DNA of 64,000 bases from Helicobacter magdeburgensis (GTDB taxonomy: Bacteria > Campylobacterota > Campylobacteria > Campylobacterales > Helicobacteraceae), in NCBI RefSeq assembly GCF_000765825.2, contig NZ_JRPE02000009.1:1-64000 (forward strand). The letters are read 5' to 3'. This document shows, piece after piece, positions 7,996 through 15,894 of this stretch. The translations under genes were made by a program, and so were the position numbers. The stretch's first letter is position 1; each line of letters opens with the position of its first letter. The notes under the pieces were generated by a model. The model saw nothing but the letters and a program-made list of their open reading frames with translations. It made no database searches and was not told where the DNA came from.

Positions 7996-9606
7996 ATGCT
8001 ACAAACAATCAATCTTTCAATGCGTTATGCGACAAAAAAGCTCTTTGAAAATGTCAATATCAAGCTAGATTCTGGCAAACGCTATGGGCTTATCGGGGCA
8101 AATGGTGCAGGGAAATCCACATTTTTAAAAATCCTAAGTGGGCAGTATGAGGCAAGCAGCGGCGAAGTGGTGATAGAAAAGGGCTTAAAAATGGGCGTTT
8201 TAGGGCAGGATCAATACGCTTTTGAAGAGCTTAGTCTAAAAGATGCGGTGCTGCTAGGCAATAAGCGATTATATGACGCCATAAAACGCAAGGAATATCT
8301 CTATGAAAATGGTGATTTAAGCGATGATACGATCAATGCCGAGCTAGGTGAGCTAGAGATGATTTGCGCTGAAGAAGACCCGATGTATGAATGCGAGGTG
8401 GTGATTGAAAAGATTTTAGAAGATTTAGGCTTTGATTCTAGCACGCATAATGAACTAATGAAAACCCTAACCGGTGGCGATAAGTTTAAGATTCTACTCG
8501 CTCAAGTGCTATTCCCCAAGCCTGATATTTTGCTCCTAGATGAGCCGACAAACAACCTTGATTTACACTCTATATCGTGGCTTGAAGACAATCTCAAACG
8601 CCACCAAGGCACACTTGTCGTCATCAGCCACGATAGGCATTTTTTAAACAGCGTTTGCACACATATTTTGGATATGGATTTTGGCTCTGTGCGGGAGTTT
8701 AGTGGGAATTATGATGATTGGTATATCGCCTCTACTTTGATAGCTAAACAGCAGGAAATGGAGCGAAACAAAAAGCTTAAAGAAAAAGAGGAGCTAGAAT
8801 CCTTTATCGCGCGATTTTCTGCTAATGCAAGTAAGGCGCGTCAAGCTACAAGTCGCCAAAAACAGCTTGAAAAGCTCAATATTGAATCCTTAGCGGTTAG
8901 CTCTAGGCGAGATCCTAGCATAGTCTTTAAGCCCAACCGCACGATTGGCAACGAAGCCCTAGAATGTGAGAATATCTCAAAAAGTTATGGGGATTTATGC
9001 GTGCTAAAAAATGTGAGTTTGAAAATTCTGCCCGGGGATAAAATCGCTATCATCGGTGCAAATGGCGTGGGTAAAAGCACTTTGTGTAAGATTCTAGTAG
9101 AAGAGTTAAAAGCGGATTCTGGGCTAGTCAAGTGGGGGGCGACAACGCAAAGGGGCTACTTCCCACAAAATGTAAGTGAAGAGATAAGCGGGGAAGAAAG
9201 CCTGTATGAGTGGCTAAGGGGCTTTGATAAGAAAAAAGAGAGTGGCGAGATACGCAACGCACTAGGGCGAATGCTCTTTAGCGGGGAAGAGCAAGAGAAA
9301 CCCATAAACGCCCTAAGCGGTGGGGAAAAGCACAGAATGGTGCTAAGCAAACTTATGCTAGAAGGGGGGAATTTTTTAGTGCTTGATGAGCCTACAAACC
9401 ACCTTGATTTAGAATCCATTATCGCGCTTGGCGAGGCGTTGTATAAATTTAGCGGAAATGTGATTTGTGTCAGCCACGATAGGGAGCTGATTGACGCGTA
9501 TGCTAATAGAATCATTGAGCTAAAGGCGGATTCTAGCGGTGGTGGAGCAGAAATCATAGACTTCCGCGGGAGTTATGAAGAGTATTTGGAATCCCAAGGG
9601 GAGTGA
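7996..9606 (+). CDS. ABC-F family ATPase (YbiT-like)
   Basis: This is a soluble tandem ABC protein of 536 residues with no membrane segments, so it is an ABC-F ribosome-associated ATPase and not a transporter. Walker A motifs are GANGAGKS (34-41) and GANGVGKS. The signature loops read LTGGDKFKI and LSGGEKHRM; the Walker B motifs run into DEPTNNLDL and DEPTNHLDL. The linker between the domains is charged and helical (KEKEELESFIARF). The overall pattern is closest to YbiT. Members of this family resolve stalled ribosomes or confer antibiotic protection; no resistance role can be read here. The unknown gene at 9610 starts 3 nt after its stop. Confidence 0.9.
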   Translation: MLQTINLSMRYATKKLFENVNIKLDSGKRYGLIGANGAGKSTFLKILSGQYEASSGEVVIEKGLKMGVLGQDQYAFEELSLKDAVLLGNKRLYDAIKRKEYLYENGDLSDDTINAELGELEMICAEEDPMYECEVVIEKILEDLGFDSSTHNELMKTLTGGDKFKILLAQVLFPKPDILLLDEPTNNLDLHSISWLEDNLKRHQGTLVVISHDRHFLNSVCTHILDMDFGSVREFSGNYDDWYIASTLIAKQQEMERNKKLKEKEELESFIARFSANASKARQATSRQKQLEKLNIESLAVSSRRDPSIVFKPNRTIGNEALECENISKSYGDLCVLKNVSLKILPGDKIAIIGANGVGKSTLCKILVEELKADSGLVKWGATTQRGYFPQNVSEEISGEESLYEWLRGFDKKKESGEIRNALGRMLFSGEEQEKPINALSGGEKHRMVLSKLMLEGGNFLVLDEPTNHLDLESIIALGEALYKFSGNVICVSHDRELIDAYANRIIELKADSSGGGAEIIDFRGSYEEYLESQGE

Positions 9607-9609
9607 TAG

Positions 9610-10359
9610 ATGAGTGGGCATAAAGAAAAGATGAAAGAGCTTTATGACAGGATTTTGGGAATATACAATAGCAATAAATATGAAAACTACCGAGAGCAAG
9701 AAAAGGTAATTGAAAATATTTTTAGTAGCGAAGACATTTTTGAAAGAGCAGATGAAACGCAACAGATACAAAAAGACAAGACTTTGCAAAATGTGCTGCT
9801 AAAAGTTTCTGTGCTAGATAGCTTCTATAGCACAAATCTTACAAGATCAAAATTTGGTGTTTATAAAGTTGCTAAACATATTACCGAGCTAGAATCTAAC
9901 AAACAAATTCACCAAAAAATACGCAACGCCACCCTACAAAATTACAATGAATTAAAGGATATTGTTAAACAAATTGCAAAATGTAATCTAGAAAAAACTA
10001 TCAAAGACAAAGTCATAATCATAAATCCTTACTCCTTTGCGACAAAATATTGCTTCCACCACAATCAAAACGCCTTTAGAATCTATGATAGCTTTGTGCG
10101 TGAAGTGTTGGTATTTTTTAACAATGGCAAAAGCGATAAAAGCAATGCAAAGTTTAATATACCTAGTAAGCTAGTAGGCACAAATTTTTATGGAAAAAAG
10201 CTCACAAACAAAGAGCTTAAGGACTATGACACATACAATACATTTCTCCAAGCTATTGATGAGTTTGCCAAACACTATGGGCTTGAAAATGAAAACACAC
10301 GAGATTTAGATCATTTTTTGTGGATTCTAGGGAAAGAAAAGAGCGGAGCGGAGCAATAA
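9610..10359 (+). CDS. Uncharacterised protein coupled to ABC-F
   Basis: I do not recognise a function. The 249 residues are soluble, lysine- and asparagine-rich, without signal peptide or membrane helix. The N-terminal half is helical and charged. The C-terminal half has more conserved-looking blocks: NPYSFATKYCFHHN, then FRIYDSFVREVL, and near the end LDHFLWILGKE. That trio (Tyr-Ser-Phe-x-x-Lys-Tyr, Ile-Tyr-Asp-Ser, Leu-Trp-x-x-Gly-Lys) recalls stand-alone proteins seen next to accessory or defence genes, but I cannot name the family. ATG follows GGGGAG inside the ABC-F end, so it is probably translated with that gene. Its base composition is more AT-rich than the neighbours, which suggests possible acquisition. 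Confidence 0.8.
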   Translation: MSGHKEKMKELYDRILGIYNSNKYENYREQEKVIENIFSSEDIFERADETQQIQKDKTLQNVLLKVSVLDSFYSTNLTRSKFGVYKVAKHITELESNKQIHQKIRNATLQNYNELKDIVKQIAKCNLEKTIKDKVIIINPYSFATKYCFHHNQNAFRIYDSFVREVLVFFNNGKSDKSNAKFNIPSKLVGTNFYGKKLTNKELKDYDTYNTFLQAIDEFAKHYGLENENTRDLDHFLWILGKEKSGAEQ

Positions 10360-10399
10360 TTGATTAGCAGAAAATAGCTTTTATAAAAGTGGATTCTAG

Positions 10400-10425
10400 C
10401 CCTAAAGCCTTTTGAGCTTTAAGGG
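10400..10425. terminator. Hairpin between convergent genes
   Basis: A 9-bp stem with one bulged A (10400-10408 with 10416-10425) and a 7-nt loop lies 41 nt after the gene ending at 10359 and 32 nt beyond the stop of the minus-strand small gene ending at 10457. It could serve both as a bidirectional terminator. No T run follows. Confidence 0.4.
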
Positions 10426-10456
10426 TAGTAGATCAAGGTAGGCAGATTCCTAGAAT

Positions 10457-10618
10457 CTACTTTTTGTTTTGCTGATTTGGGTTAAGCTGCTTGCCCCTGT
10501 TGCCTTGATTTTGGTCGTATTGGCGATTTGTGCCACTTGTGCCTTTGTTGGGATTTTGCATATTAGCACTATTGCCCTTTGGTGTAACTTTGCCTTGATT
10601 AGAATTAGCCTGTGCCAT
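10457..10618 (-). CDS. Small Asn/Gln/Gly-rich basic protein
   Basis: This is a 53-residue ORF with 12 Asn, 9 Gln, 6 Gly and 6 Lys and almost no hydrophobic residues. It starts MAQANSNQGKV and ends NPNQQNKK, and is predicted disordered. The evidence that it is a gene is an excellent AAAGGAG site (10624-10630) 5 nt before ATG and a -10-like CATAAT at 10648-10653. A longer plus-strand ORF on top of it looks like a shadow. Function is unknown; it may be a secreted or nucleic-acid-associated small protein. A 15-nt homopolymer sits just upstream of the -10 box. Confidence 0.6.
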   Translation of the reverse strand: MAQANSNQGKVTPKGNSANMQNPNKGTSGTNRQYDQNQGNRGKQLNPNQQNKK

Positions 10619-10647
10619 TTTGACTCCTTTAAAAAAATTAAGGGAGT

Positions 10648-10670
10648 ATTATGCGTTTTTTTTTTTTTTT
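10648..10670 (-). promoter_or_regulatory. Promoter with A15 tract (possible length-variable)
   Basis: Read on the minus strand, a run of 15 A (10656-10670) ends 2 nt before the -10-like CATAAT (10653-10648). The run occupies the -10/-35 spacer. Homopolymers in this position alter promoter strength in H. pylori (sabA is the known case). Confidence 0.45.
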
Positions 10671-10732
10671 GATTTAGCTTAAATTTAAGACAGATAACAC
10701 TTTTACAAAATCCCTTAAAACCTTAAAAGTTG

Positions 10733-11260
10733 CTAAAAACCATAACGTAATGTGTTGTTTAATTGTTGCATTTGAAACAGCATTTGATTGTTGTGGTTTT
10801 GTTGCTGAATTCTTTGATTTGTTTGATTAAGTTGTTGATTTACATTGTGAATTGCTTGTTGGGACTGTTGATACTGAAATTGCATCTGTTGCTGTTTCAT
10901 CTGTTGAACCTGAAATGCAAACTGCATATCTTTCTCTAAGTCTGGGTGTTCGGGTCTTTGTAATGTTAGCATTACTCCTTTTGGGAATTCTTCAAAAACA
11001 TCACTGATATTGTCTGGAAACTCTATTCTAGCTCCACTTATCCAGACAGTTTCACAGGGTTCAATCCTAAAATTATGCTCCTTTAATGCTTTTTTATTGT
11101 ACTCCAAATTGACGGGAGAATATCCTTGATTAACTCCACCACAAATAATGTTTGCACCAATAGGATTTGTATTGAATGTAACGGCATAGCTGCAGCCACT
11201 TAAACCTAAAACTAGCAACCATAAGACACAATTCTTAACAACAAAATTTTGCACTATCAT
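10733..11260 (-). CDS. Lipoprotein with PEGA-like domain and Gln-rich tail
   Basis: This is a 175-residue lipoprotein. A hydrophobic signal (CVLWLLVLGLSGC) ends in a lipobox LSGC with the acylated Cys at about residue 23. Next comes a short beta-rich region, VTFNTNPIGANIICGG with GYSPV, which resembles PEGA-type surface domains. From about residue 110 the sequence is almost all Gln, Asn and Met, with coiled-coil character (QQMKQQQMQFQYQQSQQ). It probably sits in the outer or inner membrane facing the periplasm. Function is unknown. It is divergent from the XRE gene at 11390 across 129 nt that contain -10 boxes for both. Confidence 0.75.
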   Translation of the reverse strand: MIVQNFVVKNCVLWLLVLGLSGCSYAVTFNTNPIGANIICGGVNQGYSPVNLEYNKKALKEHNFRIEPCETVWISGARIEFPDNISDVFEEFPKGVMLTLQRPEHPDLEKDMQFAFQVQQMKQQQMQFQYQQSQQAIHNVNQQLNQTNQRIQQQNHNNQMLFQMQQLNNTLRYGF

Positions 11261-11298
11261 AACAACCTCCCATTGTTTTAATGAAATTTTTGTGCTTA

Positions 11299-11304
11299 AT
11301 TATA
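11299..11304 (-). promoter_or_regulatory. -10 box for the Gln-rich lipoprotein
   Basis: TATAAT on the minus strand, 39 nt before the lipoprotein ATG. It is one of a divergent pair with the plus-strand box at 11334. Confidence 0.5.
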
Positions 11305-11333
11305 GATAACAAATACTTAATTTATACTTTTTC

Positions 11334-11339
11334 TATAAT
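11334..11339 (+). promoter_or_regulatory. -10 box for the XRE-type gene
   Basis: TATAAT on the plus strand, 51 nt before the ATG at 11390, in an AT-rich intergenic region shared with the divergent lipoprotein promoter. An XRE autoregulatory operator could lie here; I see no clear palindrome. Confidence 0.5.
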
Positions 11340-11389
11340 TTACTGACTAGAATCTACATCTTTGATAAACCTTATAAAAAGAAAGCGGA

Positions 11390-11797
11390 ATGAAAGTTAT
11401 TGACAAAATAAATGAGATTCTAAAAGCAAAAAATCTAAGCAAAAAAGAGCTTGCTAATCGCCTTATAGACTTAGGCTTGCGTGCAAATAAAACGGGCGAA
11501 ACGCCCACAATCTCTAGCATTTATGCCTATCTTAATGGCAATATTGAGCTAAAGGCAGATATGATTCCATTCATCGCTGATGCTTTGGGCGTGTATGAGC
11601 AGGAGCTTTTCTCCCAAAGCTCACCGCACAAAATGCTTCAAAGATTCTGCTTACAAGACCCAAATCTCGCCAAATATAGCCACATTGTAGAACTCCTAGA
11701 ATACATCAGCCCAAAGTCCCTAGAAACGCTTGAAAAAACGCTCCTTAGTCAAAAAGAAAAGACAATCCAACTCAATGAAATCCTACAAAATCTCTAA
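11390..11797 (+). CDS. XRE-type helix-turn-helix regulator
   Basis: A 135-residue protein begins with a Cro/CI-like helix-turn-helix: IDKINEILKAKNLSKKELANRL followed by a longer loop, then TISSIYAYLNGN as the recognition region and MIPFIADALGVYEQELF as the closing helices. The loop between helices 2 and 3 is longer than in typical XRE domains (LRANKTGETP). The C-terminal half is helical and leucine-rich (LLEYISPKSLETLEKTLL) and may dimerise. It could control itself and the divergent lipoprotein. The target is unknown. Confidence 0.72.
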   Translation: MKVIDKINEILKAKNLSKKELANRLIDLGLRANKTGETPTISSIYAYLNGNIELKADMIPFIADALGVYEQELFSQSSPHKMLQRFCLQDPNLAKYSHIVELLEYISPKSLETLEKTLLSQKEKTIQLNEILQNL

Positions 11798-11823
11798 AAA
11801 TACCCCGCATATTTTTCACACGC

Positions 11824-11848
11824 TAGAATCTGTCATTATAAGATTCTA
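11824..11848. terminator. Inverted AGAATCT pair after the XRE gene
   Basis: TAGAATCT (11824-11831) and AGATTCTA (11841-11848) form a perfect 8-bp stem with a 9-nt loop, 27 nt after the XRE stop codon. An A7 run follows on the plus strand, so the T-rich side favours minus-strand transcripts. The element may act in both directions. Confidence 0.45.
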
Positions 11849-11923
11849 AAAAAACATCACAAGATTCCACAAAAGCACAAGGGCTAATTTTGGCTTTATT
11901 CTCTGTGTGTTACCACAAAATGC

Positions 11924-11929
11924 TATACT
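11924..11929 (+). promoter_or_regulatory. -10 box immediately before an ATG
   Basis: TGCTATACT is an extended -10 that ends 7 nt before the ATG at 11937. Transcription would start at or next to the start codon, giving a leaderless mRNA. The GTG at 11907 lies upstream of this box and so is unlikely to be the real start. Confidence 0.5.
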
Positions 11930-11936
11930 CCCCCTT

Positions 11937-12566
11937 ATGAATATCCATACTACTCAAGTAAGCCAAGAGCTTATACAAAACATTGCCAATGTCTCTCTCT
12001 CGCTCTTTAGGAAGAACTTTTTTGGAATCTTCCACGGAGCGATTTCTGCGCGTGTGAGTAAAAACCGCTTTATTATCAACAAACAAAATGCTATTTTTGA
12101 CAATATCAACGCAGATTCTATGATTATGCTCTATCAAAAGCAGGACTATCGCTGGAATGAAGCAAGTCTGCACGCTCCCATTCACGCTGCGATTTATGAG
12201 AGCTTTTCTGAAGCAAAATTTATCGCTTATGCTATGCCACCTTATCTTGTGTCTTATACGCTGAAATACGATAAGCTAGAGCCAAAGGATTATTTTGGGT
12301 ATAAGTTTTTAGCTCCAAGTATTGAGATTTTTAATCCTAAAGATTATGAGAGCTGGGCGGAACGGGCTGATACGGATATTCCACGATATTTTAAGGAGCA
12401 TTCCCATAGCTTTATGCTGATTAAGGGCTATGGCGTGTATGTGTATGCTAGGGATTTACACACATTAGCCAAGGTGATTGCTTTGCTTGAAAATTCCTGC
12501 AAGATTCTGCATTACAACGCCGATTTGGGCGAGATTTTTGAAACGAGTGCGAAATATGATGTCTAA
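11937..12566 (+). CDS. Degenerate class II aldolase/adducin-fold protein
   Basis: The fold resembles L-fuculose-phosphate aldolase/adducin head: an N-terminal helix, GIFHGAISARVSKNRFIIN (normally GNxS substrate loop), then LHAPIHAAIYESF. The metal site looks lost: the usual His-x-His before PYA reads AYAMPPYL, and the third His in the NHG-type loop is Tyr in LIKGYGVYVYA. It is therefore probably not a zinc aldolase. Length is 209 residues from the ATG at 11937, chosen because a -10 box overlaps the longer GTG start at 11907. pepD follows after 8 nt. The true role is unknown. Confidence 0.72.
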   Translation: MNIHTTQVSQELIQNIANVSLSLFRKNFFGIFHGAISARVSKNRFIINKQNAIFDNINADSMIMLYQKQDYRWNEASLHAPIHAAIYESFSEAKFIAYAMPPYLVSYTLKYDKLEPKDYFGYKFLAPSIEIFNPKDYESWAERADTDIPRYFKEHSHSFMLIKGYGVYVYARDLHTLAKVIALLENSCKILHYNADLGEIFETSAKYDV

Positions 12567-12574
12567 GGGATACA

Positions 12575-13942
12575 ATGAGTGATTTTTCTACCCGTGCTTT
12601 AGAGATGTTTTATAAACTCTGTGAGATTCCACATTGTAGCTATCACACGCAGGATATGCACGCTTTTCTTTGCTCTAGCTTAGAATCTCAAGGCTACACA
12701 TTAGCTGTGGATTCTGCTTTTAATATTTACGCTAAAAAGGGCAAACCTAGAATCTGCTTGCAAGGGCATTATGATATGGTGTGCGTTGGGGATTCTACCA
12801 AGCACAAGGGTGTTACACCTATACAAAAAGATAGTTTTTTATACGCTAAAGATTCTAGTCTAGGGGCGGATAATGGCATAGCTTTGGCGTGTATGTTAGC
12901 TTTGAAAGAATCTCATATTGAACTACTTTTCACAAACGATGAAGAAGTAGGAATGATAGGGGCAAATAATCTTAGTCTAAAAATAGAATCTCCTTTGCTT
13001 TTAAACCTTGATAGCGAGGATATACACGAGATTGTGCTGGGCTGTGCTGGGGGCGTGGATATAGAATGTGCCATTGATTTAAAAAGCGACTTAAAGCCCC
13101 TAGATTCTCTTTTGCCCTCTTATCCATATATGTATAAAATCACAAGTTCAGGCTTTTTGGGGGGGCATTCGGGGATTGAGATTCACAAAAATAAAGAGAA
13201 TGCTTTAAGTGAGTTTGGATTTTTTTTATCAACGATTGAAGCTTATATCATCACACTTAATGGCGGGGAAAAACGCAACTCCATACCCGTGGGGCTAGAG
13301 GCGATTATCGCTTGTGATAAAAGGCTAGATTCTATCTTTTATACGCCAAATGGAGCGTCTTTTGACATTACACCTTTGGAATCTTTAGAATCTAGCGATT
13401 ATACAAAGGCTTATCATAAAAATGCGATTGTTCCTTTGCTGTGTGGGATTCATAGCGGTGTGTATGCTGGAGATAAGCAGGGGGTGCTGTCATCTTTAAA
13501 TCTTTCACTTATCACGCAAAAGCAGGAGAGCTTAGAGCTAATCCTAATGGCTCGGGCAAACACGCAGGACTTACTCAAACGCACTTGTGAGCGTTTGGAA
13601 ATAATGCTACCCTATCTCAATCCACATTGCTCTATGAAAACAAGCGGATATTACGCCCCTTGGGAGAGAAGCATAGAGCCAACACACAAGGCTTTAACGC
13701 TTTTAAACACGCTGTATGCCAAACACAATATCACACCTCATCTTACACAAATCCACGCTGGGCTGGAATGTGGGATTCTAAAAAAGCAGATTCTAGCTCA
13801 CTCACATATCAAAAATTTTGAGATTCTCTCCATTGGTCCAACTATTCACGCTCCACATAGTTGCAATGAAAGGCTTGATTTAAAAGATTTTGAGATTTTT
13901 TGCGATATTTTACAAGATTTTGTAACACTCTATAAGGAATAG
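12575..13942 (+). CDS. pepD: Aminoacyl-histidine dipeptidase (PepD, M20 family)
   Basis: This is a cytosolic zinc dipeptidase of the M20C type that cleaves Xaa-His and related dipeptides. It begins with FYKLCEIPHCSYHTQDM, followed by the first metal His in LQGHYDMVCVG and the bridging Asp in LGADNGIALACMLAL. The catalytic Glu-Glu is in FTNDEEVGMIGA, and metal ligands continue at LLNLDSED. The lid domain contains SGFLGGHSGIEI. The C-terminal HAGLECGIL and GPTIHAPHS complete the site. Length, 455 residues, is slightly short for PepD (about 480). argC starts 2 nt after its stop. Confidence 0.9.
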   Translation: MSDFSTRALEMFYKLCEIPHCSYHTQDMHAFLCSSLESQGYTLAVDSAFNIYAKKGKPRICLQGHYDMVCVGDSTKHKGVTPIQKDSFLYAKDSSLGADNGIALACMLALKESHIELLFTNDEEVGMIGANNLSLKIESPLLLNLDSEDIHEIVLGCAGGVDIECAIDLKSDLKPLDSLLPSYPYMYKITSSGFLGGHSGIEIHKNKENALSEFGFFLSTIEAYIITLNGGEKRNSIPVGLEAIIACDKRLDSIFYTPNGASFDITPLESLESSDYTKAYHKNAIVPLLCGIHSGVYAGDKQGVLSSLNLSLITQKQESLELILMARANTQDLLKRTCERLEIMLPYLNPHCSMKTSGYYAPWERSIEPTHKALTLLNTLYAKHNITPHLTQIHAGLECGILKKQILAHSHIKNFEILSIGPTIHAPHSCNERLDLKDFEIFCDILQDFVTLYKE

Positions 13943-13944
13943 CT

Positions 13945-14991
13945 ATGCGACAAATCAAAGTGGGAATCATCGGTATTAGCGGCTACACGGGCTTAGAACT
14001 TGCTAAAATTTTGCTCCATCACCCTGTATTTAAACTTAGCTACATAGCCAACACGCAAGGGGATAGCACATTAGAGCAAGTCCATACGATGCTAGATTCA
14101 CTCCCCTTGGGCAATCTCCCTATCCATAAAGCAAATGCACAAGAGGCTTTAGATTGTGATGTGCTATTTCTCGCCCTGCCCCATAAAAGTGCTATGGCAA
14201 TGACACAGGAGATTTTTACATTAAGCAAGGCTAAAAACAAGCCTATTAAAATCATAGACTTATCGGCTGATTATCGCTTGAGTGTGGAAAACTATGAAGC
14301 AAACTACTGCACCCATACTGATAAAGAAAATCTCACAAACGCCATTTATGGGCTAGTAGAATACAACCGCCAAAGCATACAAAACGCCACGCTTGTGGCA
14401 AATCCGGGCTGTTATCCTACCGCTACGCTTTTAGGGCTATTGCCTTTTGTAGATTATTTGCAAGATTCAAATCCTGTGTTTATTGACGCTAAAAGTGGCG
14501 TGAGCGGGGCGGGAAAGACATTGAGTGAAAATACACATTTTTCACATATTAATGAAAATCTTTTTGCCTATTCCCCCCTTGCCCATCGTCATCAAATAGA
14601 AATTGCTGAAAAGTGCGTTACACTTGGAAAAAAAGAGCTAGATATTCACTTTGTGCCACATTTAAGCCCTATCACTCGCGGTATGCTAGTGAGTATTTTT
14701 GCGACTTTAAAAACCCCTTTAAGCACAAAAGAGACAAGGGGGATTTTAGATTCTATATATGGGAGTGAATCCTTTGTGCGTGTGAGAGAAACGCCTGTGA
14801 AAATGAGTAGCGTGATAGGGAGTAATTTTTGCGATATTTTTGTAGCGTGTAAAAATAATGGAATCTTTATTAACACCGCTATTGATAATCTCTTGCGAGG
14901 GGCTAGCTCACAAGCGGTGGTAAATGCCAATCTTATGTGCGGATTAGATGAATCTTTAGGAATCCCACAAATCCCCTATGGGCTATTTTAA
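13945..14991 (+). CDS. argC: N-acetyl-gamma-glutamyl-phosphate reductase
   Basis: ArgC performs the NADPH-dependent reduction of N-acetylglutamyl-5-phosphate, the third step of arginine synthesis. The nucleotide loop is GISGYTGLELAKIL (about residues 10-23). The catalytic Cys is in VANPGCYPTATLLGL and the family segment SGVSGAGKTLSE follows. The catalytic His region is PLAHRHQIEI. The 348-aa length is typical. AAGGA inside the end of pepD serves as ribosome site. argJ, another gene of the pathway, is at 40-41 kb. H. pylori lacks both, which helps place this genome among enterohepatic species. Confidence 0.95.
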   Translation: MRQIKVGIIGISGYTGLELAKILLHHPVFKLSYIANTQGDSTLEQVHTMLDSLPLGNLPIHKANAQEALDCDVLFLALPHKSAMAMTQEIFTLSKAKNKPIKIIDLSADYRLSVENYEANYCTHTDKENLTNAIYGLVEYNRQSIQNATLVANPGCYPTATLLGLLPFVDYLQDSNPVFIDAKSGVSGAGKTLSENTHFSHINENLFAYSPLAHRHQIEIAEKCVTLGKKELDIHFVPHLSPITRGMLVSIFATLKTPLSTKETRGILDSIYGSESFVRVRETPVKMSSVIGSNFCDIFVACKNNGIFINTAIDNLLRGASSQAVVNANLMCGLDESLGIPQIPYGLF

Positions 14992-14997
14992 CAAGCG

Positions 14998-15894
14998 ATG
15001 AAAAAAACTCAATCACTTTGGCAGAATGCCCCGCAAATACATAAAGATGCGATTTTTATTGCAGATTCACATTTTATGCCCCTGCATTTACAGCCTTTGC
15101 CAGAGCAGGGCGAAATTGCTTCAAAAGCTTTGCTTGATTATTTTAAGACGCTTTTAAAAAATCCCGCTCAAATACCAAGCCAAATTTTCCTTATGGGTGA
15201 TATTACACATTTGCTTTTAGGTGGGGTAAAATCTAGTGTTGATACGCATAAAGAGCTTTTAGATTCTATCTGCACTCTTTCACAAGTTAGCCAAGTATGG
15301 TGGTTTGAGGGCAATCACGACTTTGGACTAAACGCTTTACAAAAAAGGGTAGAGTTTTCAAAGATTCACTTTATCCCTCGCTCAAAACAGCCCCTTGCCT
15401 TTAGCTACATTAATGAGAGTGCTTCACATCTAGAATCTACAAAAGAATCTCAAAATGTCCTACTCGCCCACGGGGATTTGTTTTTAAACACAAAATATGA
15501 GCTATACATTAGATGTATGCAGACAAAAATAATGCGTTGGATTTTAACTTTGCTAGATTCTGTAACTTTTGGTAATCTCTACACTTTTATTGTAAAAAAG
15601 GTAAATCACAATACAATTAGACAAGGTAGGGCCGATATTGAAAGCTTTGCAAAAAAGCGGATTTGTGCCTACAATGCCTATTTGCAAAATGCAATCAAAA
15701 AAGCCCAAGCCCTTGCAGATGAGCAAATAGATATGATTATAGAAGGGCATTTTCACATCGGCAAAGCATATAAAGGGGAGAGTTTGTATATCTCCTTGCC
15801 TTCATTTTATCTTACTAGAAGTATTTTTAGTATAGAATCCGCAACTTCTAATGAAGCAAAATCCACTATACAATCCACAAAGGAGAGCGATTGA
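14998..15894 (+). CDS. lpxH: UDP-2,3-diacylglucosamine hydrolase-like metallophosphoesterase
   Basis: A calcineurin-type metallophosphoesterase with all expected metal motifs: ADSHF (Asp-x-His), FLMGDI (Gly-Asp), WWFEGNHDFG (Gly-Asn-His-Asp), VLLAHGD (His), and IIEGHFHIG (Gly-His-x-His). Together with the position next to cheV, as in H. pylori, this suggests LpxH, which removes UMP to form lipid X in lipid A synthesis at the cytoplasmic face of the membrane. The 298-aa length is above classic LpxH (about 240) because of a C-terminal Ser/Thr-rich extension. The stop overlaps the TTG start of cheV. Confidence 0.78.
   Translation: MKKTQSLWQNAPQIHKDAIFIADSHFMPLHLQPLPEQGEIASKALLDYFKTLLKNPAQIPSQIFLMGDITHLLLGGVKSSVDTHKELLDSICTLSQVSQVWWFEGNHDFGLNALQKRVEFSKIHFIPRSKQPLAFSYINESASHLESTKESQNVLLAHGDLFLNTKYELYIRCMQTKIMRWILTLLDSVTFGNLYTFIVKKVNHNTIRQGRADIESFAKKRICAYNAYLQNAIKKAQALADEQIDMIIEGHFHIGKAYKGESLYISLPSFYLTRSIFSIESATSNEAKSTIQSTKESD

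Noticed and set aside
10469-10672. A 67-codon hydrophobic plus-strand ORF
   Set aside because: It is the reverse of the Asn/Gln-rich small gene, whose ribosome site and promoter are much better; its hydrophobic repeats are what one gets by reading Asn/Gln codons backwards.
11907-11936. GTG start for the aldolase-like gene
   Set aside because: A -10 box lies inside this extension; the ATG at 11937 is the more likely start.
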